Source: WHTX01 sp038255145 (lineage in GTDB: Bacteria > Actinomycetota > Acidimicrobiia > Acidimicrobiales > CAIXPF01). From it: a stretch of DNA of 64,000 bases. Positions 9,231 to 17,589 of this stretch are shown piece after piece (the first letter of the stretch is position 1; every line of letters starts with the position of its first letter). The DNA lies in assembly GCA_038255145.1 (NCBI GenBank), contig JBBSLP010000023.1, forward strand, positions 6,597 through 70,596, read 5' to 3'. The position numbers and the translations under genes are program-made. The notes under the pieces were generated by a model. It saw only the letters and a list, made by a program, of their open reading frames with translations, had not been told where the DNA came from and made no database searches.

Positions 9231-10187
9231 TCAGCTGTGGCGACGGTGGCGGCCCAGGGTGCCGGCCGCGACCACCAGGACGCTGCCCAGCAGCACCATG
9301 AACACACCGGCCCCGGCCGTGGCCCCTGAGGTGGTGCCGGTGCGGGGGATGGTGGCACTGATGCCCGCCACCTGGACGCAGCTGTCGTTGTCCATGGCCG
9401 AGCCCGCCGGGCAGGTCGTGCTGGTCACGGCGGGCCGTGACGTGGACACCGAGATGGGCGACACGCTCGTGGTCGTCACCTCACCGGTGGTCGGCGGCGG
9501 CGGCGTGGTCGTCGTGGTGGTGGGCGACAACGTGGTGACCGTCACGGGCGGCGGCTGGGTGCAGGGCTGGCGACCGCCGTTCCAGGCATCGATGAGCATG
9601 TCGGCACGGCCGGCGTTGTTGTTCCGGTAGAAGGAGCCCGCCGGGCCCACGATGGCCAGGGCCGGGCCCAGGTGGGCGTCGATCTGGAAGCACGGCGGAT
9701 CGATCTGACCGGGCTGCTCGTCGAGGCGCAGGGACAACCGGTACGGCGCCGCACAGGGGATCAGACCGTCGCCGGGTCCGCAGTAGGCACTGCGGTCCTT
9801 CTCCTGGTTGTACGAAGGATCGAAGTACGGCGTGCCCGAGATCTTGCCCGACAGGGACACACCGATGCCCTCGCACCCCGCAGCGAAGCCGTCCCAGGTC
9901 AGGGACACCTCGGCGGCGGGGGGCTGCAGATCCAGGGACTGCAAGCTGTCCGTAGCTGGACCGCCGTCGACCGAGAACTGCGGGTTGACCAGCACAGCTC
10001 GACCCAGGGTCGTGCACCCGGCGGGGATGATGCCCAGGCCCAGGGGGTAGTTGGCGTAGTCGGTGACGAGGGGTGGGGAGGGGTCGTTGCTGGTCTGGGC
10101 CGAAGCCGGTGCCGAGACGAGCCCGACGACGGCAGCACAGGTGATCGCACCGGCGATGCACCACCTGACGACGTTGTTGATCCTCAC
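9231..10187 (-). CDS. Secreted Thr-rich protein with sortase-like C-terminal sorting signal
   Basis: Unrecognised exported protein, 318 residues from the GTG at 10187, which has AGGAG 8 nt upstream; an earlier in-frame ATG lacks an SD and adds non-signal sequence. Residues 1-30 are a signal peptide ending SAPASA. The body (31-205) has about eight Cys, suggesting extracellular disulfides, and motifs such as GFAAGCEG and FYRNNNAGRAD. A Thr/Pro linker covers about 210-255. The C-terminus has IPRTG (280-284), a hydrophobic helix and the tail GRHRRHS. This is the layout of an LPXTG-type anchor with Ile in place of Leu. No sortase gene is in the window. A surface-anchored role is inferred; the function of the body is unknown. 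Confidence 0.72.
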   Translation of the reverse strand: MRINNVVRWCIAGAITCAAVVGLVSAPASAQTSNDPSPPLVTDYANYPLGLGIIPAGCTTLGRAVLVNPQFSVDGGPATDSLQSLDLQPPAAEVSLTWDGFAAGCEGIGVSLSGKISGTPYFDPSYNQEKDRSAYCGPGDGLIPCAAPYRLSLRLDEQPGQIDPPCFQIDAHLGPALAIVGPAGSFYRNNNAGRADMLIDAWNGGRQPCTQPPPVTVTTLSPTTTTTTPPPPTTGEVTTTSVSPISVSTSRPAVTSTTCPAGSAMDNDSCVQVAGISATIPRTGTTSGATAGAGVFMVLLGSVLVVAAGTLGRHRRHS

Positions 10188-10301
10188 GAACGCTCCTCTT
10201 CCGGGCGCCTCCGCCGCGCCGCCAGAACCTGTTGACCACCCGCCGGTGGGTCGACAGGTTGCCACAGCACGGCGACGCGGACGTGACCCCGGTTGGGGAT
10301 T

Positions 10302-10350
10302 GCAGGACGATGGTCTTCACCCAGCCAGGGGGGTGGAGACCATCGTCTGC
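10302..10350 (-). terminator. Long hairpin downstream of sucD
   Basis: A 14-bp outer stem (GCAG-bulge-ACGATGGTCT with AGACCATCGTCTGC) continues through a G-T pair into CACCC/GGGTG with an 8-nt loop. It starts 30 bp past the sucD stop and precedes the next minus-strand gene by 115 bp. Very likely the sucCD terminator, although no U-run follows. Confidence 0.75.
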
Positions 10351-10380
10351 GAGCGTCGTATCAGCTCCGATCAGCCCCGG

Positions 10381-11268
10381 TCAGCTCAGCTTGGCCACGA
10401 CCTCGGCCATGAGCTGGCCGGCCTCGGTGGGGTTGGAACCCACCTGGGCGCCGGCCTCGCGCAGGGCGTCGATCTTGGCCTGGGCCGTGCCCTTGCCCCC
10501 GGACACGATGGCGCCGGCGTGGCCCATCTTCTTGCCGGGAGGAGCGGTGACCCCGGCGATGTAGGACACCACGGGCTTGGTCATGTGCTCGGCGATGAAG
10601 GCGGCGGCCTCTTCCTCGGCCGAGCCGCCGATCTCGCCGATCATCATGACGGCCCTGGTCTCGGGATCGGCCTCGAAGGCGGCCAGGCAGTCGATGAACG
10701 AGGTGCCGGGCACGGGATCGCCGCCGATGCCGACGCAGGTGGTGACGCCGATGTCGGCCTGCTGCAGCTCGTACAGGGCCTGGTACGTCAGGGTGCCCGA
10801 GCGGCTCACGATGCCCACGGGACCGCCGGGCTTGGCGATGTGCCCGGCGGTGATGCCGATGTTGCACTTGCCCGGGCTGATGATGCCGGGGCAGTTGGGA
10901 CCGAGCAGCTGCACGTCGGGGAAGTCCCGCTTCAGCTTGTTGAAGAACCAGGCCTCGTCCTGGGCGGGGACGCCCTCGGTGATGACGGCGATGAACTTCA
11001 CGCCGCCCTCGGCCGCATCCATCACCGCGGCGCGCACGCCGGGCGCGGGGATGAAGATGCACGAGGCGTTGGCCCCGGTCCCGGCCACGGCCTCGGCCAC
11101 GGTGGCGAAGATGGGGATGCCCTCGATGTCGGTGCCAGCCTTCTTGGGGTTGGTACCGGCCACCACGTTGGTGCCGTAGGCCTTGTTCAAGAGCCCGTAG
11201 TAGCGGCCCTGGGAACCGGTCAGGCCCTGGTAGACGACCTTGGTCGTCTCGTCGACGAAGATGCTCAC
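10381..11268 (-). CDS. sucD: Succinyl-CoA synthetase alpha subunit
   Basis: TCA-cycle ligase subunit carrying the phosphorylated His. 295 residues; the CoA-binding Rossmann part has GLTGSQGRYYGLLNKAYGT, and NCPGIISPGKCNIGI precedes SRSGTLTYQ. The active-site region GKKMGHAGAIVSGGKGTA holds the His that is phosphorylated. The GTG start overlaps the sucC stop by 4 nt (GTGA) with GGGAGG upstream, so translation is coupled. It makes succinate plus nucleoside triphosphate from succinyl-CoA, which the methylmalonyl-CoA branch (B12 protein next door) also produces. Confidence 0.97.
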   Translation of the reverse strand: MSIFVDETTKVVYQGLTGSQGRYYGLLNKAYGTNVVAGTNPKKAGTDIEGIPIFATVAEAVAGTGANASCIFIPAPGVRAAVMDAAEGGVKFIAVITEGVPAQDEAWFFNKLKRDFPDVQLLGPNCPGIISPGKCNIGITAGHIAKPGGPVGIVSRSGTLTYQALYELQQADIGVTTCVGIGGDPVPGTSFIDCLAAFEADPETRAVMMIGEIGGSAEEEAAAFIAEHMTKPVVSYIAGVTAPPGKKMGHAGAIVSGGKGTAQAKIDALREAGAQVGSNPTEAGQLMAEVVAKLS

Positions 11269-12416
11269 TTGGGCTGTCCTCCCGCGAGGGCCACGGCGGT
11301 GCGGGCCGCGCTCAACATGTCCGGTGCCATGGCCAGCTTGTCCGAGAGGTGGGGAGCGAGGATGGCCCGACCCTCTTCGGCGTTGGTGCCGTCGAGACGG
11401 ATGACGATGGGTGAGGAGATGTCCACGCGGGCCAGCGCCTCGATGATGCCGTTGGCGACCTCGTCACCCTTGGTGATGCCGCCGAAGATGTTGATGAAGA
11501 TGGACCGCACCTTGGGGTCGTTGTTGATGACCTCGAGCGCCCCGGCCATGACCGAGGCGTTGGAGCCGCCGCCGATGTCGAGGAAGTTGGCCGGGCTGCC
11601 GCCGACCTGGTTGACCACGTCGACCGTGGACATGGCCAGACCGGCGCCGTTGGCGATCACGCCGACCGAGCCCTCGAGGCCGACGTACTGCAGGCCCTTC
11701 TCGAAGGCCTGGGTCTCGCGCTCGTCGCGCACCTGGGTGGCTTCGTACTGCTCGTAGTCGGGGTGCCGGTACGTCGAGTTGCCGTCCAGCGTCACCTTGG
11801 CGTCGAGGGCGTGCACCCGGCCGTCGGGGGTGAGGATGAGCGGGTTGATCTCGGCCAGGTCGGCGTCGCCCTCCACGTAGGCCCGGTACAGGGCCAACAG
11901 GATGGAGACGGCACCCTCGGTGGCGTCAGGGTTGAGGTTGGCCGCCGCCACCCAGGCCCGGGTGGTGGTCTCGTCGAGACCGTCCACGGGGTCGATCCAG
12001 ATCTTGGCGATGGCGTCGGGGTTCTCCTCGGCCACGGCTTCGATCTCGACGCCGCCCTCGGCTGACAGCATGCCCAGGTGCTTCTTGGCCGAGCGGTCGA
12101 GGGTGAAGCTGGCGTAGTACTCCTCGGTGATGTCCGAGGCGACCTCGATCCACACCAGTTCGACGGTGTGGCCCTTGATGTCCATGCCCAGGATGTTGCC
12201 GGCGTGGGTGCGGACCTCGTCCGTGTTCGAGGCCAGCTTGATGCCGCCGGCCTTGCCGCGCCCGCCCACCTGGACCTGGGCCTTGACGACGACGGGGTAG
12301 CCGACGCGCTCGGCGACCTCGACGGCCTCGTCGACCGTGCGGGCCACGTCACCGGCCGAGACGGGTATCCCGTATCGGGCGAAGAACTGCTTGCCTTGGT
12401 ACTCGTACAGGTCCAA
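11265..12416 (-). CDS. sucC: Succinyl-CoA synthetase beta subunit
   Basis: ATP-grasp subunit that pairs with SucD. 383 residues; MDLYEYQGKQFFARYGIPVS, the nucleotide-binding KAQVQVGGRGKAGGIK, the metal-site stretch EINPL and the C-terminal NIFGGITKGDEVANGI are visible. The start codon is TTG (12416), supported by GGGGAGG 10 nt upstream. The leader contains three tandem 15-bp repeats described separately. It is first in the sucCD operon. Confidence 0.96.
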   Translation of the reverse strand: MDLYEYQGKQFFARYGIPVSAGDVARTVDEAVEVAERVGYPVVVKAQVQVGGRGKAGGIKLASNTDEVRTHAGNILGMDIKGHTVELVWIEVASDITEEYYASFTLDRSAKKHLGMLSAEGGVEIEAVAEENPDAIAKIWIDPVDGLDETTTRAWVAAANLNPDATEGAVSILLALYRAYVEGDADLAEINPLILTPDGRVHALDAKVTLDGNSTYRHPDYEQYEATQVRDERETQAFEKGLQYVGLEGSVGVIANGAGLAMSTVDVVNQVGGSPANFLDIGGGSNASVMAGALEVINNDPKVRSIFINIFGGITKGDEVANGIIEALARVDISSPIVIRLDGTNAEEGRAILAPHLSDKLAMAPDMLSAARTAVALAGGQPK

Positions 12417-12456
12417 CGGTGTCGGGCCTCCCCGGCTCTTGACGGCTGCTGTGGTG

Positions 12457-12501
12457 GATGCGGTGGACGGCGTTGCGGTGGACGACGTTGCGGTGGACGA
12501 C
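12457..12501. repeat. Three tandem 15-bp repeats in the sucC leader
   Basis: Three adjacent copies of G(A/T)TGCGGTGGACG(G/A)C; the second and third are identical. They sit in the 118-bp gap between the B12-protein stop and the sucC start. No gene explains them. They may be a slippage product or a binding site. Confidence 0.7.
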
Positions 12502-12534
12502 TACGGCCCAGGGCGGTGCTGGATGCTGAGGGGA

Positions 12535-12951
12535 CTACCGGGAACGGGCGTCCTCACGCTCGTCGAGCGTGGTGGCCAGCCACGTGGTGATGGCGTCCAT
12601 CGCCGCGCCGGGCGTGAAGATCTCGGCCACGCCGGCTTCCTTGAGCTTGGCGATGTCGACGTCGGGGATGATGCCCCCACCGAAGACGACGATGTCGTCG
12701 AGGTCCCGCTTGCGCAGCTCTTCCATGGTGCGGGGGAAGAGCGTCATGTGGGCGCCGGAGAGGATCGACAGACCGATGGCGTCGGCGTCCTCCTGGAGGA
12801 CGGTCTCGGCCACCTGCTCGGGCGTCTGGAAGAGCCCGGTGTAGATCACCTCGAAGCCTGCGTCACGCAGGGCGCGGGCGATCACCTTCACCCCTCGGTC
12901 ATGGCCGTCGAGACCGGGCTTGGCCACGACGACTCGGTAGGGCCGCTGCAT
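12535..12951 (-). CDS. Cobalamin-binding subunit of a methylmalonyl-CoA-type mutase
   Basis: Stand-alone B12-binding domain, 138 residues, matching the C-terminal domain of methylmalonyl-CoA mutase. The base-off, His-on motif DxHxxG appears as LDGHDRG (residues about 14-20), followed by GLFQTPEQVAE, LSILSGAHM and VFGGGIIPD, the usual Rossmann signature. The ATG is 7 nt after TAGTAT, with no SD; leaderless start. The catalytic TIM-barrel subunit is not in the window. Its position beside sucCD fits propionyl-CoA to succinyl-CoA to succinate flux. It could instead serve a related mutase (ethylmalonyl-, isobutyryl-CoA). Confidence 0.88.
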   Translation of the reverse strand: MQRPYRVVVAKPGLDGHDRGVKVIARALRDAGFEVIYTGLFQTPEQVAETVLQEDADAIGLSILSGAHMTLFPRTMEELRKRDLDDIVVFGGGIIPDVDIAKLKEAGVAEIFTPGAAMDAITTWLATTLDEREDARSR

Positions 12952-12958
12952 GGCGGGG

Positions 12959-12964
12959 ATACTA
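12959..12964 (-). promoter_or_regulatory. Putative -10 box for the leaderless B12-protein gene
   Basis: TAGTAT, 7 nt before the ATG on the minus strand, in the 45-bp space shared with a divergent gene. Confidence 0.5.
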
Positions 12965-12996
12965 GGTACGCACTCGCCTTCGAAGGGAATCTGCGC

Positions 12997-13578
12997 ATGC
13001 CGGTGGGCAAGGCGGCCAACCGCAGGGAGATCACCGCGCTGGCCCTGGCCCTCGGTGGCGTGCTCGTGGCCGTGGCCCTCGGGGCCGTCTTCCTGCTCCT
13101 GTCCCGCAGCGGTGACGTCGAGGTGCGCCTGGGTTCCTCGACCTGGGAGGTGGGCTCGACCACCCGCCTGGCGGCCAACATCGCCGAGGACGGTCCCTTC
13201 CTCGTGTCCGACGTCTCGGGCGGGCACCGCGACGTCTTCGTCAGCCACGTGGGCGACGACCCCGAGCAGGGCTGGTACGCCTTCGCGGCGCGCACAGGGG
13301 GCAGTGAGCGCGAGTGCGCGCTGTCGTGGGACCGCGACCTCGAGCGCTTCACCGACCCCTGCGGCGGAGGCACCTACAGCCCCGAGGGCGAAGGCCTCGA
13401 GCAGTACCCGGTCCGGGTGGATGACGGTCGGGTCACCGTCGACATCAACCGGACCCTCGAGGGCGGCGACGGGGGGACCGGCGGTAGCTCCGGCGCGGGG
13501 ACGGGTGGCAATTCGGAGACAGGCGGGACGACCCGGTCCAGCGTCGTGCAATCGGGCACACCCAGCCCCTCGCGCTGA
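12997..13578 (+). CDS. Membrane-anchored protein with a Rieske-like fold lacking cluster ligands
   Basis: 193 residues, divergent from the B12-protein gene. The short cytoplasmic start is MPVGKAANRRE. One transmembrane helix follows at about 13-36. Residues 40-150 resemble a Rieske [2Fe-2S] domain: ECALSWDRDLERF, DPCGGGTYSPEGEGL, then YPVRVDDGRVTVDI. In true Rieske proteins this pattern is CxHxGCxLxW ... CPCHGS. Here the two disulfide cysteines (107, 122) seem kept while both ligand cysteines and both ligand histidines are gone. It therefore cannot bind the normal cluster. The tail (155-193) is Gly/Ser/Thr-rich. The fold is inferred from pattern only; role unknown. Confidence 0.65.
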   Translation: MPVGKAANRREITALALALGGVLVAVALGAVFLLLSRSGDVEVRLGSSTWEVGSTTRLAANIAEDGPFLVSDVSGGHRDVFVSHVGDDPEQGWYAFAARTGGSERECALSWDRDLERFTDPCGGGTYSPEGEGLEQYPVRVDDGRVTVDINRTLEGGDGGTGGSSGAGTGGNSETGGTTRSSVVQSGTPSPSR

Positions 13579-13790
13579 CCGAGACGACCCCGCAACGCGG
13601 TTGTCACGCACTAGCGTGCCATGTCACGGAAAAGCAGCACGGCGGCGGAAGCGCGGCCCCTCCGAGGGTCGACAACCCTGTCCCTCCCGGTCCCACGGGG
13701 AGGGCTGGTGGCGAACGCCTGCCCCGACGGCTGCTCCAGGTCCTGGCCGACCTGAACAGTGATCTGAACCACGACCTGGTCCTGGACCGG

Positions 13791-15269
13791 GTGTGTCGGA
13801 GCTGCGTCGAGCTCACCGGCGCCGGCGCGTCGGCCTTCCTCATCGCCGAGGACCAGCAGGGCACGACGGCCCGGGTGGCCTCGGTGTGCAAACTGCCCCC
13901 CGAGGCCCTGTCCCTGACCCTGGCCGCGGGGCCCAACGGCCTGCGCGACCTGGCCGGGCCCGGCTACCGGCTCGTCATCCCCGACTACCACGCCGAGCCC
14001 GACGTCCCCGACGAGGTGCGGGCCGTCATCCCCGACCTGCACACGGCCATCGTCACCCCCGTCTACGCCCGGGGCCAGTTCGTCGGCGCCCTGGTCGCGC
14101 TGTTCCCCGAGATCGGCTACGACCTGACCCCGGGCGAGGCCGACCTGCTCGACGTGCTGGCCGGCTACGGCGGCGTGGCCGTGGCCAACGCCCTGGCCTA
14201 CGAGGACGCGGTGCGGGCCGAGGCCCACCTGGTGGCCGTCATCGACGGACTGGCCGAGGGTGTGGCCGTCATCGACCACACCGGGGTGGTCACGGCGTGG
14301 AACACGGCCATCGCCCGGCTGACGGGCATTCCTCCCACCCGGGCCGTGGGCCGCACCCTGCCCCTGCCCCTGGGCACGCCCGAGCAGCCGGCCGAGCACC
14401 ACCTCGGCAACGACCAGTGGGTCGAGGTGGTGGCCACCCCTCTGGACGAGGGCCAGGTCGTGGCCGTGCACGACATCAGCCGCCAGAAGGCCCTCGACGC
14501 GGCCAAGACGCTGTTCGTGGCCGCCACCAGCCACGAGCTGAAGACCCCCCTCACCGTGATCCGCAGCTTCGCCGAGTGGTTGCGGGGCGATCGGGACGCG
14601 GCGGATCCCGAGAAGCGCAACATGGCGTTGGACGCCATCGCCGATTCGGCCGAGGAACTGCGCCAGATCGTGGAGAAGATCCTGCTCACGGCGCGTACCG
14701 AAGCCGGCGCCATCGACCTCGACCTACGGGTCGTCGACCCCGTCCGCCTCGTGCAGGCCGTGGCCCGCCAGTTCGTGGTGGCGGGCCGGGGCCACACCCT
14801 GGTCATGAACCTGCCCGAAGAGCTCCCCCAGGTCAACGCCGACGTCAACGCCGTGCGCACCGCCCTGGGCCAGCTGCTGGAGAACGCCTTCAAGTACTCC
14901 CCCGACGGCGGTCGGGTCACGGTGGCCGCCCAGGCCAGCCCGTCGGGTGACGAGGTCGAGATCTCGGTCAGCGACGAAGGCATCGGCCTGGCCGCGGGCG
15001 AGAGCCAGTACCTGTTCGCCGCCTTCTACCAGGGCGAGACCCGGGCCCGCTCCGGCGTGCGGGGCGGCGTCGGCCTGGGGCTGTCCATCGTCCGCCGCCT
15101 GGTCGAGGCCCACGGCGGCCAGGTCGGCGCCGAGGGCGAGCCCGGCCGGGGCGCCCGCTTCTGGCTGACCCTGCCCGCAGCCACCATCGACCCCGACGCC
15201 ATCGACAGCGGCGAACTGCTGGCCGAAGCGGCCAGCCCGCCCGCGACCAGCGAGTCCGCCAGGAGCTAG
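13791..15269 (+). CDS. GAF-PAS sensor histidine kinase (start uncertain, possible upstream frameshift)
   Basis: Soluble two-component kinase. From the GTG at 13791: GAF-like domain about 1-135, PAS about 142-230 (VIDHTGVVTAWNTAIARLTG), HisKA with His248 in TSHELKTPL, and HATPase with LLENAFKYSPDGG, SDEGIGLA and GGVGLGLSIVRRL. No transmembrane segment. The GTG falls inside the first GAF helix. Sequence that looks like its natural beginning (LLQVLADLNSDLNHDLVLDR) lies upstream in the same frame, but no ATG/GTG/TTG is present there. An ATG at 13621 starts MSRKSSTAAEARP in another frame. One missing base near 13700 would join them. No response regulator is adjacent. Confidence 0.82.
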   Translation: MCRSCVELTGAGASAFLIAEDQQGTTARVASVCKLPPEALSLTLAAGPNGLRDLAGPGYRLVIPDYHAEPDVPDEVRAVIPDLHTAIVTPVYARGQFVGALVALFPEIGYDLTPGEADLLDVLAGYGGVAVANALAYEDAVRAEAHLVAVIDGLAEGVAVIDHTGVVTAWNTAIARLTGIPPTRAVGRTLPLPLGTPEQPAEHHLGNDQWVEVVATPLDEGQVVAVHDISRQKALDAAKTLFVAATSHELKTPLTVIRSFAEWLRGDRDAADPEKRNMALDAIADSAEELRQIVEKILLTARTEAGAIDLDLRVVDPVRLVQAVARQFVVAGRGHTLVMNLPEELPQVNADVNAVRTALGQLLENAFKYSPDGGRVTVAAQASPSGDEVEISVSDEGIGLAAGESQYLFAAFYQGETRARSGVRGGVGLGLSIVRRLVEAHGGQVGAEGEPGRGARFWLTLPAATIDPDAIDSGELLAEAASPPATSESARS

Positions 15270-17566
15270 CGGGCCAACTTCTCCAGGGGGGCCCAGGACA
15301 GCAGCAGGCGCTTGTCGCCCACGCTGGCGAAGTGGACCATGACCTCGGTCTTCTCGCCCTGGCCCTCGACGGCGAGGATGACGCCGTCGCCCCACTTGGC
15401 GTGGCGCACGTCGTCGCCGACGGTCACCGCCATCCCCCCGCCGCCGCTGGGGCCCACCCCCCCGGGTCCAGCGGTCGTCGAGCGGCCGGCCCGCAGGGCG
15501 GCGTCGACGATGCGATCACGTCCTGCGGTGATCGACGCCCCGCCGTCACTGCGGCCACCCCGGGGGCCGCGGTCGTCGGAGGACCCCGATCGGCCCGCCA
15601 CCCGACCGGCGCGGCGGGGCACACCCAGTTCCTGCACGAGCTGGGCAGGGATCTCGTCGAGGAAGCGACTGGGCGGGTTGTACTGGGACGAGCCGAAGAG
15701 CAGGCGGCTCCAGGCGTGGGACACGTAGAGGCGCTCACGGGCCCGGGTGATGGCCACGTAGGCCAGGCGCCGCTCCTCTTCGAGCTCGTCGGGCTCCCCG
15801 ATGGAGCGGATGTGGGGGAACACCCCCTCCTCCAGGCCCACCAGGAAGACGACGGGGAACTCGAGGCCCTTGGCCGAGTGCACCGTCATCAGGGTGACCT
15901 GGCTGTCGTCACGACCCAGGGCGTCGGTGTCGGACACCAGGGCCACCTGCTCGAGGAAGGCGTCCACGGTGTCGTGGTCACGGGCCACGCCCACCAGCTC
16001 GGACAGGTTCTCCAGGCGGCCTTCGGCCTCCACCCCGCCCTCGGCCTCGAGCTCGGCCCCGTAGCCGGTGCGCTCGACGATGGCCTCGAGCAGGGGGCCG
16101 GGGCCGTCGGCCGCGGTGTCCACCAGCCCGTCGAGCATGTCCACGAAGCTGCCGATGGCCCGCGACGCCCGCCCTGACAGCCCGGCCTCGTCGGCCCGGC
16201 GCAGGGCATCCATGAACGTCAGCCCGTTGGTGCGGGCGAAGGCGTCGAGGCGGCCCTCGCTGGTGTCCCCGATGCCCCGCTTGGGCACGTTGAGGATGCG
16301 CTTGACGGCCACGTCGTCGGACGGGTTGACCACGGCCTTCACGTAGGCCAGGGCGTCCTTGATCTCCCGGCGGTCGTAGAAGCGGGTGCCACCCACGACC
16401 CGGTAGGGGATGCCCGCCCGCATGAGCTGGTCCTCGACCACGCGGGACTGGGCGTTGGCCCGGTAGAAGACGGCGATCTCGTCCCACCGGGTGGTGCCGC
16501 CGTCGTGGAGGCGGGCCATCTCCCGGCACACCCACTGGGCCTCGTCGGTCTCGTCCTCGGCCCGGTAGCGGGAGATCTGCTCGCCCACGCCCTGGTCGGT
16601 CCACAGGTCCTTGGGCTTGCGGGCCAGGTTGTTGGCGATCACCGCGTTGGCGGCGTCGAGGATGGTCTGGGTCGAGCGGTAGTTCTGGTCGAGGACGACC
16701 ACGGTGGCGTCGGGGAAGGCCCGCTCGAACTCGAGGATGTTGCGCAGGTCGGCGCCCCGGAACCGGTAGATCGACTGGTCGCCGTCACCGACCACGAACA
16801 CGTTGCGGTGCTCGGACCCGAGCTGGGTGACGAGCTCGTTCTGCACCTGGTTGGTGTCCTGGTACTCGTCGACGAGCACGTGGCGGAAGCGGTCCCGGTA
16901 GCGGGCCAGCACGTCGGGGTGTTCGCGGAACAGGCGCACGGTGACGCCGAGCAGGTCGTCGAAGTCCATGGCCCCGGCCCGCTCCAGGCGGGACTGGTAC
17001 TCGGTGTACACCTGGGCCAGGCGGGTCTCGAAGGGGCCCATGGCCCGCTCGGCGTAGTGCGCCGCGCTCACGCCGTCGTTCTTGGCCGCGCTGATGGTCG
17101 AGTGCACGGCCCGCGCCGCGAAGCGCTTGGCATCGAGTCCCAGGTCACGCACCACGTAGCCGGTGAGGCGCACGGCGTCGGCCTGGTCGTAGATGGTGAA
17201 GGCCGAGGGGTAGCCCAACGCCTTGCCGTCGCGGCGCAGGATGCGCACGCAGGCGGCGTGGAAGGTCGACACCCACATCTTCTCGGCCACCGGGCCCACC
17301 AGCTCACCGACGCGGTGGCGCATCTCGGCCGCCGCCTTGTTGGTGAAGGTGATGGCCAGCACCTCGAACGGTGAGACCCCCTGGTGGCGGATGAGCCAGG
17401 CGATGCGGTGGGTCAGCACCCTGGTCTTGCCCGAACCGGCTCCGGCGACGACGAGCAGCGGGCCCCCGATGTGGGTCACCGCTTCACGCTGGGAGGGGTT
17501 CAGGCCCGCCAGCAGCTCCTCGACGTCGGGGGTGGCCCGGGGTGCCTGGGAGGTGGTGGCGGGCAT
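15266..17566 (-). CDS. pcrA: ATP-dependent DNA helicase PcrA/UvrD
   Basis: SF1A 3'-5' helicase for nucleotide excision repair and removal of proteins from DNA. 766 residues. Motifs in order: LNPSQREAVTH (Q), AGAGSGKTRVLTHRIAW (Walker A), ITFTNKAA (Ia), DEYQDTN (II), GDGDQSIYRFRGA (III), LDQNYRS (IV), VTLMTVHSAKGLEF (V), RLAYVAITRA (VI). A C-terminal Tudor-like segment GDDVRHAKWGDGVI is typical of PcrA. I chose the ATG at 17566 because TACCTT lies 6 nt upstream (leaderless). An ATG 21 nt earlier would overlap this box. Its stop shares CTAG with that of the convergent kinase. Confidence 0.95.
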   Translation of the reverse strand: MPATTSQAPRATPDVEELLAGLNPSQREAVTHIGGPLLVVAGAGSGKTRVLTHRIAWLIRHQGVSPFEVLAITFTNKAAAEMRHRVGELVGPVAEKMWVSTFHAACVRILRRDGKALGYPSAFTIYDQADAVRLTGYVVRDLGLDAKRFAARAVHSTISAAKNDGVSAAHYAERAMGPFETRLAQVYTEYQSRLERAGAMDFDDLLGVTVRLFREHPDVLARYRDRFRHVLVDEYQDTNQVQNELVTQLGSEHRNVFVVGDGDQSIYRFRGADLRNILEFERAFPDATVVVLDQNYRSTQTILDAANAVIANNLARKPKDLWTDQGVGEQISRYRAEDETDEAQWVCREMARLHDGGTTRWDEIAVFYRANAQSRVVEDQLMRAGIPYRVVGGTRFYDRREIKDALAYVKAVVNPSDDVAVKRILNVPKRGIGDTSEGRLDAFARTNGLTFMDALRRADEAGLSGRASRAIGSFVDMLDGLVDTAADGPGPLLEAIVERTGYGAELEAEGGVEAEGRLENLSELVGVARDHDTVDAFLEQVALVSDTDALGRDDSQVTLMTVHSAKGLEFPVVFLVGLEEGVFPHIRSIGEPDELEEERRLAYVAITRARERLYVSHAWSRLLFGSSQYNPPSRFLDEIPAQLVQELGVPRRAGRVAGRSGSSDDRGPRGGRSDGGASITAGRDRIVDAALRAGRSTTAGPGGVGPSGGGGMAVTVGDDVRHAKWGDGVILAVEGQGEKTEVMVHFASVGDKRLLLSWAPLEKLAR

Positions 17567-17572
17567 CGCTCC

Positions 17573-17578
17573 AAGGTA
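17573..17578 (-). promoter_or_regulatory. Putative -10 box for leaderless pcrA
   Basis: TACCTT on the minus strand, 6 nt before the ATG at 17566. It decides between two in-frame ATGs. Confidence 0.45.
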
Positions 17579-17589
17579 CCTGAGCACTA

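Noticed and set aside
10063..11757. 564-residue plus-strand frame
   Set aside because: Shadow of sucD and sucC.
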